DNA from: Brachionus manjavacas
Taxonomy: Eukaryota; Rotifera; Eurotatoria; Ploima; Brachionidae
DNA length: 64,000 bases
Assembly: GCA_019054805.1 (NCBI GenBank)
Contig: JAHQIY010000007.1
Coordinates: forward strand, 6,019,501-6,083,500
Direction of reading: 5' to 3'
The position numbers were made by a program, and so were the translations under genes. Below, one piece after another: positions 54,801 to 62,476 of the stretch (its first letter is position 1; each line of letters opens with the position of its first letter). Under the pieces are notes generated by a model. It was not told the DNA's origin. It did not search any database and saw nothing but the letters and a program-made list of their open reading frames with translations.

Positions 54801-57800
54801 TTTTAAATAGAGAGAGAAACAAAACCTTTGTTCAAATTCAAATTTCTAATTGACTCGGTAAGCTCATCCATTTTGTTTGATTTTTTATTTTAATGTGTTT
54901 GGTTTCAACAATTATTTAAAGAAACTAATGACTAAGCAATCTTGATTCTAATTATTTTTCGTTTTAGCGATTTTGATTTTAGCTAATTTAATTTAACAAT
55001 TAACTTGATTGAAAGAGCTAAAAAAATCACTTAGCTAAAATGAAACAGCTAATTTAATTTAGCCATTTTAAACTTAGCTATTTTGATACGGAGCCAGTAT
55101 TCTAATCATGTGTGCAATTAGATTGCAGAGTTTTTGCAGACAAATATTTTTGGATTAAGCAAAATTGCTTAAATATTAAGCATTACATTGGTAAAGTAAT
55201 TGTTTTAGACTCTTTTACTACAGATGTTAAAGGGCATAGTGAATTTTCATTCAAAAATTCCAATTCAAAATCTAACAGCTGAAACAAACAATGTTTCATT
55301 TTACAGTCCAGTTAAAAGAAAAAATTTAAAGAAATATTTGCCAGAAAATTGACAATTAAATTGTTGTTGATTAACATTCAGTTAATTTAGAATTGAAAAA
55401 TAAAATTTTCCTTCTTTGCTTAATTTAGTGAAACATATTTTGTTTCATTAAAAAGCTCAATTTTGACAATTAAAATTAATGAAAAAAATTTAAAATAAAT
55501 AAATTTTTATAAATAGCAATTAGAGCTTCAAGTACACTAGTCTAATTGCGAAATAAAATTACATGTGGCCTTGCTATGGTAGATTTATTATTTTAATATT
55601 TCACTGTAATTAAATGATTAATGTTAAAAAGAAATTTTTTGATTTTACATTTGCTATTTCTTTTGGTAATTTGCTCTAGGTATTTACTACCTGATTTGAC
55701 AAAAAGGATTCTATTTCTTTAATCTTTCGTAATTGTTTGGTCATTCTATGTTGATGTCAAATAAAAAAGACAGATTTAAAGGAGTCATTCTATTTAATGA
55801 GAGTTTTGATTATCAATAGATGGATTTTGCCAATCTTCAACGCTAAGACTATTCATTATTTTGAAGATTTAGATTTCGGAGTTTTCATGCTCTCTCCTAT
55901 TCTTGAGTGTCGTCAATCCTAACCTGGTAAGTCTTTCATGAAATTTTCAATTCTTAAAATTTAACACTTTTTTCGTATAATTTTAGGTGTCAAAAATTAC
56001 TCAAACTCAAATAGACAAAGCTGAGCTCTACAGCAAGAATGTACATTAGTGTGACTTGTTTTGCAAGGATCAAGTAAATTGTAAATATAAGAACAAGGAT
56101 ATTTTCACGATGTGCTGAATAAATCTGCAATCTAATTAATTTAAAATTAAATCTAAGTTTAATAGCTTTTTTTAGAACATAATTATTTATTGTATTTATT
56201 TGTTATTTATTTATTTATTTCAAAAAACACCTCTTGGGCGATGATAAGAAAAAATATCAAAAAAAAAAAGATGAATACATTGCAAATTAAAATTAAACAT
56301 AAAAGACAGTTTATGTGTCTGTATTGAGTTAGTTTGCACTATTTAATGGGGATTATTTTAGAATCACATGCTTTTGATTTAGATACTTTAAATTGGATAT
56401 TATTTGCGAGGAACGAGCGTAGTTAAGCAGATGTGTACGCGAATAAAAATCCAATACTGGACTATGTTTAAAAAAATTCTTGACGTATAACGTCAATAGA
56501 CTATACACATTAATTGATAAATTACATGTTATTTTTTTCTTTTTCGAAACTAATAAATTATAATAAACATGCAAATAAAACATAACATTAAAGCTGAAAG
56601 TTAACGCCTCGTTACTCGCAATTAAAAAGCCGTGATTCCCTATCTTGTATAGGAAAATGAATATAAGAGAAATTCATCTATCGTTTTTGTAAAATTAAAA
56701 CTTTTACTTATTAAAACGATAGATTTAATAAGTTCATGGAAAAACTTGGAACCTACCCATGTAGCTCGAAACCGTTCTGGAAAAAAATAAACAGACTTAG
56801 AACAAATAATGTAAACTCAAAAATACCCACTCTGATTATTGATGAAAAAGAGTTGAAAGGGACAAGGAAAGAGGGGATCTTTTTAGGTCTATTCTTTGTA
56901 AGACTTTTTCTATAGAAAATTCTATTGACTCAAATGAGGATATTAAAAATACTAACTCTTACATCCAAACTCTTACAATAAAAAATATTTAGAACAGTAC
57001 TCAAATAATGAGTCCTTTTTTCCAGTTATAATCCTTGACGAACTTAAGAAAACAATTAAAAAAATTAAAAAAGACTCGTCAGCCGGTCCGGACTTAATAA
57101 GCTATCGCCTTATTAAAAACCTCTCTGAAAGTTTTTTGAAAAAAATTTTAAATTTCTTCAATCTTTGTCTAGCAAAATCCATAATCCCTAAACAATGGAA
57201 AATCTCAAGGATTTCCATGTTACCAAAAAAGAGAACATCTAATGACCCATCTAAGTACCGCCCAATAAGCGTTACTAGTTGTCTAGGCAAGATTTTAGAA
57301 CGCATAGTAATAAATAGGTTAAATAAGTATCTTGAAGAAAATAGCTTGATTTGCTTTGCAATCAGGCTTTCGAACACATAGGCGAACAGCTGATAATCTT
57401 GTTTTCATGACTCAAAAAATATCTGAAACTTTCAATAGGAAAAAAAAGTGTGCTCTTTATTTTTTGACATTTCTCAAGCCTTTGATAAAACTTGGCACAA
57501 TGGAATACTTTACAAAATGTCCTCATTAAAAGTACCACTCTATGTATTGGAGTGGGTAAGAGATTTCCTCAATAATAGGAAGTTTTTTGTAAAAGTTAAT
57601 GACTATTCTTCAACTAAGGGGGCCATTTATTAGATCAAGATGCATTGATCGTATTAACGTCTTAAAAATTCTGGCACAAAAGTCTTGGAAACTTAACCAC
57701 ACTTTGGTAAATGTATATAAATCATTAATTGGCTCTATTATTGATTATAGTTTCTTCATTCCTATTCTAGTTTCAAAGACCTACCACTCTAGGCTACAAG

Positions 57801-60800
57801 TTCTTCAAAATATTTCAATTAAGTACAGCTATAATTTTCCTCATGATACTTCATCGGATCTTCTGATAAATTTCCTAGATGAAGTAAAGCTTGATAACAT
57901 AGAAGTTCGTTTAAATAAACTATTTATAAAATATCTCAAAAATAGTGTTATCTTCAAAAATACACTTGGTATTGATTTAATCAAAGAGTATGTCAGTGCT
58001 TTTGTTAACAGCTCAAGACCCTGTAAGAAAAAAACACCTTTATGTAATATATGGAATGAATTCAGTGAATGGCTAAATGATAAGGGTTTATCTCTCTGAT
58101 TTTCAATCTTTCATTAAAAAGTGAAAAAAAAAAAAAAATAAAAAAAACTTGCTATCGTTTTTACAGTAATTTACTATTTCATTCTTTTTTGTACTTTATT
58201 TTTCAAAAAAAATTTTTATGTTTACTTTATTCATTTTAAAATTCTATTTTTTTCACTTATCTAATGGCAGAAGGAGTTTTATTACTCAGAGCCATTTCAA
58301 GTTTAAATAAACAATTTAAAAAAAAAAAAGAGAAATTCATAATCAACGAAATCTACATCACTAGTTGTTGAACTTATCTCCAAGCTATAATTCTTTACTA
58401 ATTCAGGAGCAATCAGGGTCAAGAAAAGATCGACCGACTTTTTTGTCGAATTTTTAAATTTTTTGAATATTTCAATAGAACGAAAAATTCAACGCTTTCT
58501 TTTTGACATTTTACTGCAGTTGTCTTAACTTTAATTTTGATAAACAGCAATGTAATCAGGAAAATAAGATCATTAAATATTTAGATGAATTAAAACACTG
58601 ACTTTGCTAGAGGAAAATGAAGTTATCGGTAAAAAAGTCGTGCTCAGTGATCTTTTCAAAAAAAAAATGAGATAAAATCGAGAGCTGAAAATAAATCAAG
58701 TCTCTTGGTATTAAATTTGATTCTAAACTTCACAAAACTTTAAGAGTAAATGATCATTATTTACAGTACAAAAGGAAGAAGGAAATTATAAAGAACTGCA
58801 AGGGGTATTTAGTAGAAATTGTTTTTAAAATAAAAAAAAACTATAACAATCCTTTTTTTCTCAAAAAATATCATTACACGGTTTCTAATTTTTTTTCTTC
58901 TCACAGTTTATTAACACTAGAAGCACCAACGAGTCAAAATGACTCTTTTTCGATTTTTGGCCGCTAAAATCTAAATCAATTTTGTCAATTTTTTCTACAG
59001 CATAAAAAAAAACTTTCTAAATTAACTAAATTCAAATAAAAAAAATATTTCTTTTGTACAAAATAAAAAAAAAAGAGTCATTATGAATCGTTTTTTAATT
59101 AAAATTTTGAGTTTATCTACAAAATCAATGGATGAGTCATAAAATATTTACAAAAAGTATACAAATCTTTAAAAAACTGACTCAAATTCTAATACTTGAA
59201 CGAAGATAAGCAAATTTAAAAAATGCAAAAATTATAGTTTGCGTATATTACATGAAAGATGAAAAATTGGTTCAAAAAGGAATGAATTCATTAGAAGATA
59301 AAATTTTTGCCAGATACTTTTTTTAGCCAAATTTTTTTTTTACTCAATTAAAATTAATTTTTGAATAGATTTATCTAAATAATAAATTATTATTAATTTT
59401 TATCCATTAGATTACATTAAAACAAGTCATTTTGACTCGTTTTGGTGCTTCCAGTAGTTAAAAATTTTGGTGCTTTTAGTGTTAATGGGGTCGAACATCG
59501 GACAATGAAAGAAAAGCAAGTTTTTTTCTAAAAATACCGAATATCCTTGCAAAGAAACCGGTCTTCTAAAACCCAAAATTGTAGTTGGTCCTTAGGGCTA
59601 TGTACAATGTAATTTGAATTTTTTTTTTGTTTTGAAGATTTTTGACTAGTATAATCTCGTCATAATTACAATTATTCACATCTACATTATCATCACGACA
59701 ACCTCCGGTGAAATGTGAACCAAAATCGTCCAAAAAAAATAAAAATCGTTGTAGACTTAGTTAAAAATATTTTTCACATCAATTAAAATAAATTTCAAAT
59801 TTTAGTTTATTTTATTCCTGCTCTTAAATTTAAATTTTTAATTTTTATCTTGGTTTAAACTGAAAAGTTGCATCCAATTTTAGTTTTTGGATGTTAGCCT
59901 TTACTTTTTTTTCGATTTTCAACTTTTAACTCTGCAAAATAAAACATCAAATATAAAAATATAAAACATTATAAGTCATATTTTTTTTATATCTTGAAGA
60001 TGCTTGTGTCTAATTAGTTTCTTTTAAACATAAATGTTTTTTCGTTTTTTAGTAATTAATTTACTTTTAAAGAATACAACGATAACATGCATTATTGAAT
60101 CGTTTTTAACGAATTACCGATTCTCTTTGGTTTTGTTATTATTTGTATTAGTTACCGTAAATTTCTAAAATACGTAAATTTACAAATTTACTGGTTTAAC
60201 AGTAATAAATTTTAGATTTTTACTTTTTTTTATACAAGTAAATAAATGAAACAAGCCCGTATAGCCGAAAGGTTTGAGTCATGCAAGCAGAGGATCCAAG
60301 GTTCGAAACCCGCTGAGGGTGGAAAAATCTTCAAAATATCTCTGCAATACGGGCGAATGTTTAAACCTCTTTCATCATAAAAATAGGGGGACCAGTTTCG
60401 ACTGGGTAATAATTGCGGTGTAGATGATCAATTCGATGCAGTAGCCTCTGTGTCAGATCGGAGCCGTTGCTCAAAAAGGTACATGAAAAGGAGATGAGCG
60501 CCTCCCCACTATCCACTAGGATAGAATAGGGACAATTATTAATTATTAAATTACTGAAACGAAACGTATTTATTCAAGATAAAAGAAAAACAAATATTTT
60601 TCTCTTTAAGTTTTAGTAATTTACTAGAATCTTTTTAGCAAATTACTGAAATAGTTTAATCAAAAATTTATTTGTTTTTGCAGCTTGAATTCCCTTCATG
60701 ACACCTTGAGTTACATAACAACTGGGATTTTTTGCAACCACATCGATTTGTCATACATTGACCAGTGCAGATGCATTTTACCATACCTAGACCACGAAGT

Positions 60801-62476
60801 AAGCTTCTGGAATATATTTCTTACTTCTTGTCATTATTTTTTGTGATTTTTTTTGTTGATTATCACGTACATTATTTCTTACACCCAACAAGTTTTAGTA
60901 TTTTACTGAAACTAAATAATTGTTTTACATAATTACTAACTGAAAAGTAAATTTACAAAATTAGTATTAAAAAAACAAAACTGGGAGACCAGTAAATTTA
61001 CAAATTTAAGTGTTTTAGAAATTTACTGCTACATTTTAATTTCAACAGTCAATTAATATTTATGGATTGCATGAATATTTATAAACAATGATAAATGATA
61101 CGCAATCAAACAACAGCTTATAACGGTTACTTCTAATCTAGCAGAAAGAACGAGTCATGACGACTTTGTGATCATTTTAATAACAAAATTTTTTATCACC
61201 AAATTTGTGATCAAAAAATTATGAAAAACGATCACAAAAAATTAAAATTAATTTCAAAAATAGAATTTTTTGCATATAGTTTTAAACTTACAAATAAGCA
61301 AAATTGAAAATAAAGTTTTGATATTTAAGTTTTGAGAATATAATAAAGGTTCAGATGTAGATCCATGTGAGGAGAACGTGAGGTGAAAGAACTTCACTAA
61401 AAATTGAAATAGCTTATTATTTATTTTCAAATATGTTCACTCTTATTTTATTCAATAAAATATTTTAAAACGAATTTGTTATCTTTAACTACGCTTCAAT
61501 TCATGTTCCAATTTTTACACTCAAAAAGAAATTAATGACTTGACTTGTATTTTTAAATTAAAAGTCGAGACTTGATATTTTTTGGAAATTTCAAGTCCAA
61601 GTCATACTTGTTTTGGACTAGCTCAGACTTTTTTTTTTAATAATTTGAATTTAAGAACATGCTCGATGAATTAGGGTCTCTATAATATTGGATTGATGGT
61701 ACGTTACCAATCTAAGGTAAAAGAAATAGACTTGAAGTAAACCCTATTTCCCGAGAGTAGTAGGCAAAGGCTTACGTTTTTTTTTTGTTTAAAATTCAAA
61801 AATAGATTTTTTTATTATTAATACTCGACTATTTTAATTTGCTCATTGAATGTTTTGTTTAAGAAAAAAAAACAATCACCTGTATGTGTGCTTCATCTCT
61901 TTGTTGAGTGACAATTTTCAGCTGCCGCCTCACAGTGTCTAGTTGTAGATCGTCCAAAATAGTGGTATTTAAGTTAGAATGCTTGGTTGAATTCAGATCT
62001 GCATTATTAAACGAATTTGTGTGGTTCAACTGCTTGATTTTGTCTTGGGATTTATTCAGTTTTTCTTGTAAAGCCTCAATTTCTTTGTGAACATTGTCTC
62101 TCTCGGACATTATTTGACAATACTCTTTGGTCAAAGCCTCCAGTTCGGCCTTTGAACGACGAAGCTCTTTGATATGCATTTGTTTTAAAGTTTCCAGGTC
62201 GAATCTAAATGTGTCCCGTTCGGATTGACATTTTTTTAGTATTTCCATCAACTCTTGCTTTTCCACAAACAGCTTCTTCAAGCTGATTTTGTATTTTTCT
62301 CTCTCAGTCTTCTCATTGCCTAGTTCTTCTCTCAACTTTTCCAATTGCTCCTCAAGTTTGCTGGACGACAGGTGGCAGGATGAGCTGCTCGTTTCACTCG
62401 GTTGTTTCAATTTTTTGACATTTTTTCTTATTCTGTTGCGCGAAGTTTTTTTGCTTTTGGTTCTCAAATTATTCAT
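47984..62476 (-). CDS. DLG5-like: DLG5-like scaffold: coiled coil, PDZ1 and PDZ2, no MAGUK C-terminus
   Basis: Join 62476-61880, 53825-53125, 48971-48869, 48817-47984: 2235 nt, 744 residues plus stop, all introns GT-AG and in phase. DLG5 is a cell-polarity and junction scaffold. Residues about 40-330 are coiled coil, including LEALTKEYCQIMSERDNVHK and RDKSISELADSLRENDDLKK, close to the DLG5 pattern. PDZ1 is split over exons 2-4 (NNLIIVNSVDPESISYGKL, ENDQILKINQHDL). PDZ2 is at about 544-621 (ENGVFVTGFERDKAIEL, VGDRVVSVNGNFLKNKTL). In other animals two more PDZ domains, SH3 and guanylate kinase follow; here TAA comes about 120 residues after PDZ2, with AATAAA some 46-51 nt further. An in-frame TAA directly before ATG fixes the start. 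Extra exons inside the 8-kb intron cannot be excluded. Confidence 0.82.
48869..48971 (-). CDS. DLG5-like exon 3 (PDZ1 middle, 103 nt)
   Basis: Acceptor TTTCTAG, one base completes AAA, then ENDQILKINQHDLRDIELDD to SGTVEF; donor TTT/GTAAGT. The NDQILKIN segment is the standard PDZ strand after the carboxylate loop. Confidence 0.87.
49500..49690 (+). mobile_element. LINE C-terminal fragment fused to MULE
   Basis: Reads [20 protein letters not shown] then SSLFPKKS, the main LINE family's C-terminal module, and runs without a stop into MULE sequence. The extra 5' part (49500-49600) is the decayed VRAGLSHSIPLVV-type region. Confidence 0.7.
49634..51186 (+). pseudogene. MULE (Mutator-like) transposase, 5' truncated, frameshifted
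   Basis: DDE transposase that would cut and move Mutator-like DNA. First frame (49634-50347): CIDATYKLLWQNYPVIIIGT with the first catalytic Asp, CPNGLLADAAPAITNGF with the second, and CWAHVIRNI. Near 50240 the frame shifts; the alternative frame holds STNNALESTNRIIKD with the catalytic Glu, then a TAG. The second frame (50350-51186) has the SWIM zinc finger CTCPFWKKNFICKH, an acidic Asp-rich stretch and AT-hook KKRGRPAGSKNKPK. The first 20 or so residues come from a LINE. One frameshift, one stop and a lost N-terminus make it inactive. Confidence 0.85.
51200..51360 (+). repeat. MULE 3' subterminal repeats, TTATAGCA type
   Basis: AATTATAGCAGAAA, TCTTATAGCATTA, TTTTATAGCAAAC, ATTATAGCACG: four copies of the same word in one orientation after the MULE stop. 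The other MULE family of the window has TTAGATAC in the same position. Confidence 0.55.
51415..52300 (-). mobile_element. LINE reverse-transcriptase fragment retaining GVPQGS and FADD
   Basis: Minus strand, with frameshifts: GFRKHRRINL-like block near 52130, PPHFLTNLIRSFLNSRTFRV, YQITAGVPQGSVIIPLLFSI (51787-52050), then in another frame LFADDLDTFFINDKKG, KISVEKKCSVVFSRYK and IKFLGIKFDSKLNFNI. This is the segment missing from the copies at 31336 and 57600, so the family once had a normal catalytic core. Confidence 0.8.
53125..53825 (-). CDS. DLG5-like exon 2 (coiled coil, start of PDZ1)
   Basis: 701 nt. Acceptor CTCATTAAAG, beginning IEELKKKFGITELKQRN; donor CTCAA/GTAAGA, phase 2. A second coiled coil with ERDKVIRERESIRALCDEL, a charged linker, then the first strands of PDZ1 (LIIVNSVDPESISYGKL). 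Confidence 0.87.
53978..54020 (+). other. tRNA-like 5' half (tRNA fragment or SINE head)
   Basis: GAGTCGGTTGCAGAGCATT, then stem-loop TTTGG-TCTAGAA-CCAAA (53994-54010) and GGTCC. This is the D-arm end, anticodon arm and variable-loop start of a tRNA. There is no B box or T-arm, so it is not a functional tRNA; the centre of the loop would read TAG. Confidence 0.45.
54595..54871 (-). CDS. Possible two-exon small protein (67 residues), unknown
   Basis: Join 54871-54826 and 54752-54595 with a 73-nt GT-AG intron (AAAG/GTTTTG ... TCGAG). The protein starts MDELTESIRNLNLNK, crosses the join at V and continues ERELVRLRTGIDCKRRPKY, with RIKCMLGQYRKENLKD, ending ILKY then TGA. The start context AACAAAATGG is good. 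It is basic with no membrane segment, and matches nothing I know. It lies on the same strand as the DLG5-like gene, inside its first intron. It may be a real small gene, an alternative first exon pair, or the start of a decayed transposon. Confidence 0.3.
55640..55950 (-). mobile_element. CR1-like LINE C-terminal fragment
   Basis: Minus strand: YHERLTRLGLTTLKNRREHE, then MNSLSVEDW, and after a break SNQVVNT-SKLPKEIANVKS with a stop replacing the expected Trp. This is the common CR1/Daphne-type ending (YEERLrkLgL..Le.RR, FsnRvvn.Wn.LP.evv.a.s). Confidence 0.7.
56190..56590 (-). mobile_element. LINE 3' end with (AAAT)n tail
   Basis: The minus-strand frame 56583-56353 (KNFFKHSPVLDFYSRTHLLN) is followed by a 3' end, GCCCAAGAGGTGTTTTTTGA, and (AAATA)n at 56219-56190. 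Family differs from the main one; product assignment rests on tail structure and position. Confidence 0.5.
56720..58320 (+). mobile_element. LINE copy with reverse transcriptase, core deleted
   Basis: Begins with KPFWKKINRLRTNN (linker), then VIILDELKKTIKKIKKDSS, AGPDLISYRLIKNL, SKYRPISVTSCLGKILERIV (57136-57381). A frameshift follows, then SLFFDISQAFDKTWHNGILY (motif A, 57448-57633), and after a deletion SRCIDRINVLKILAQKSWKL to NEFSEWLNDKGLSL (57599-58099). GVPQGS and the FADD box are missing between 57600 and 57640. The 3' untranslated part ends CTCAGAGCCATTTCAAG and an A-rich tail near 58320. Confidence 0.82.
57599..58099 (+). pseudogene. LINE reverse-transcriptase C-terminal domain
   Basis: 166 codons after the deletion point. 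NHTLVNVYKSLIGSIIDYSF, HSRLQVLQNISIKYSYNF and VRLNKLFIKYLKNSVIFKN form the thumb/C-terminal region. The same sequence recurs on the minus strand at 43680-43870. It ends at a TGA at 58097-58099. Confidence 0.75.
58321..58910. other. A/T-rich stretch between repeats
   Basis: Decayed sequence. A weak LINE-like phrase near 58680-58760 (LGIKFDSKLHKTLRVND) suggests another old reverse-transcriptase fragment on the plus strand. Confidence 0.4.
58915..59481. mobile_element. piggyBac-like MITE flanked by TTAA
   Basis: Left end TTAA then CACTAGAAGCACCAACGAG and TCAAAATGACTC. Right side AGTCATTTTGACTCG, TTTTGGTGCTTCCAGTAG then TTAA (59458-59461), with a second end TTGGTGCTTTTAGTG then TTAA (59482-59485). 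TTAA duplications and C-starting repeats are the hallmark of piggyBac elements. The outer right end matches the left terminus slightly better, so 58915-59481 is my preferred span. No transposase coding inside. Confidence 0.75.
59486..60150. other. A/T-rich stretch, no gene seen
   Basis: No recognisable coding; a possible old gag-like LINE phrase (KIPNILAKKPVF) near 59535-59570 is too weak to call. Confidence 0.35.
60255..60540 (+). mobile_element. tRNA-derived SINE with a conserved-looking central part
   Basis: Head GCCCGTATAGCCGAAAGG with RNA polymerase III A box TAGCCGAAAGG (60262-60272) and B box GGTTCGAAACC (60300-60310). GCCCGTAT at the start is complementary to ATACGGGC at 60347-60354. 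The body (about 60385-60520) is G+C-rich and not A/T-decayed: GGGGGACCAGTTTCGACTGG, GTCAGATCGGAGCCGTTGC, GAAAAGGAGATGAGCGCC. It ends near AGGATAGAATAGGGAC and a TTA-rich tail. The body resembles the shared central domains of animal SINE superfamilies; which one I cannot say. Confidence 0.8.
60668..60784 (-). pseudogene. Cys-rich C-terminal tail of a transposon integrase-like protein
   Basis: 38 residues: MVKCICTGQCMTNRCGCKKS, then LLCNSRCHEGNSSC. The C-x-C-x3-C-x4-C-x-C ... C-x3-CH pattern ends many invertebrate transposon integrases (for example KRBA2-like/Ginger-type proteins). The ATG is only the first in the surviving part. Its presence marks the surrounding inverted-repeat element as derived from a coding DNA transposon. 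Confidence 0.5.
61535..61640. repeat. AAGTC-rich repeat
   Basis: ATGACTTGACTTGTAT, AAAAGTCGAGACTTG, TTCAAGTCCAAGTC, CTCAGACTT: same word family as at 100-190. Confidence 0.45.
61880..62476 (-). CDS. DLG5-like exon 1 (coiled coil)
   Basis: 199 codons, MNNLRTKSKKTSRNRIRK onward, basic then Ser-rich then a long heptad-rich coiled coil with SERDNVHKEIEALQEKL. Donor CAG/GTGATT, phase 0. TAA sits immediately upstream of the ATG in the same frame. Confidence 0.85.

Larger units (their letters stand above)
60150..61035. mobile_element. Inverted-repeat DNA element carrying a SINE and a transposon protein tail
   Basis: The left arm (about 60153-60205, GTAAATTTCTAAAATACG and AAATTTACAAATTTACTGG) pairs with the right arm (about 60979-61030, read in reverse: GTAAATTTCTAAAACACTT, AAATTTGTAAATTTACTGG). 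Inside are a SINE (60255-60540) and a Cys-rich coding tail (60668-60784, minus). It looks like an internally deleted DNA transposon into which a SINE later inserted. Superfamily not fixed. Confidence 0.6.
53826..61879 (-). other. DLG5-like intron 1 (8 kb)
   Basis: A chain of repeats: tRNA-like half (53978-54020), a possible small gene (54595-54871), LINE pieces at 55640-55950, 56190-56590 and 56720-58320, a piggyBac-like MITE (58915-59481), an inverted-repeat element with an internal SINE (60150-61035) and an AAGTC-rich repeat (61535-61640). Gaps between are A/T-rich without recognised content. Confidence 0.6.
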
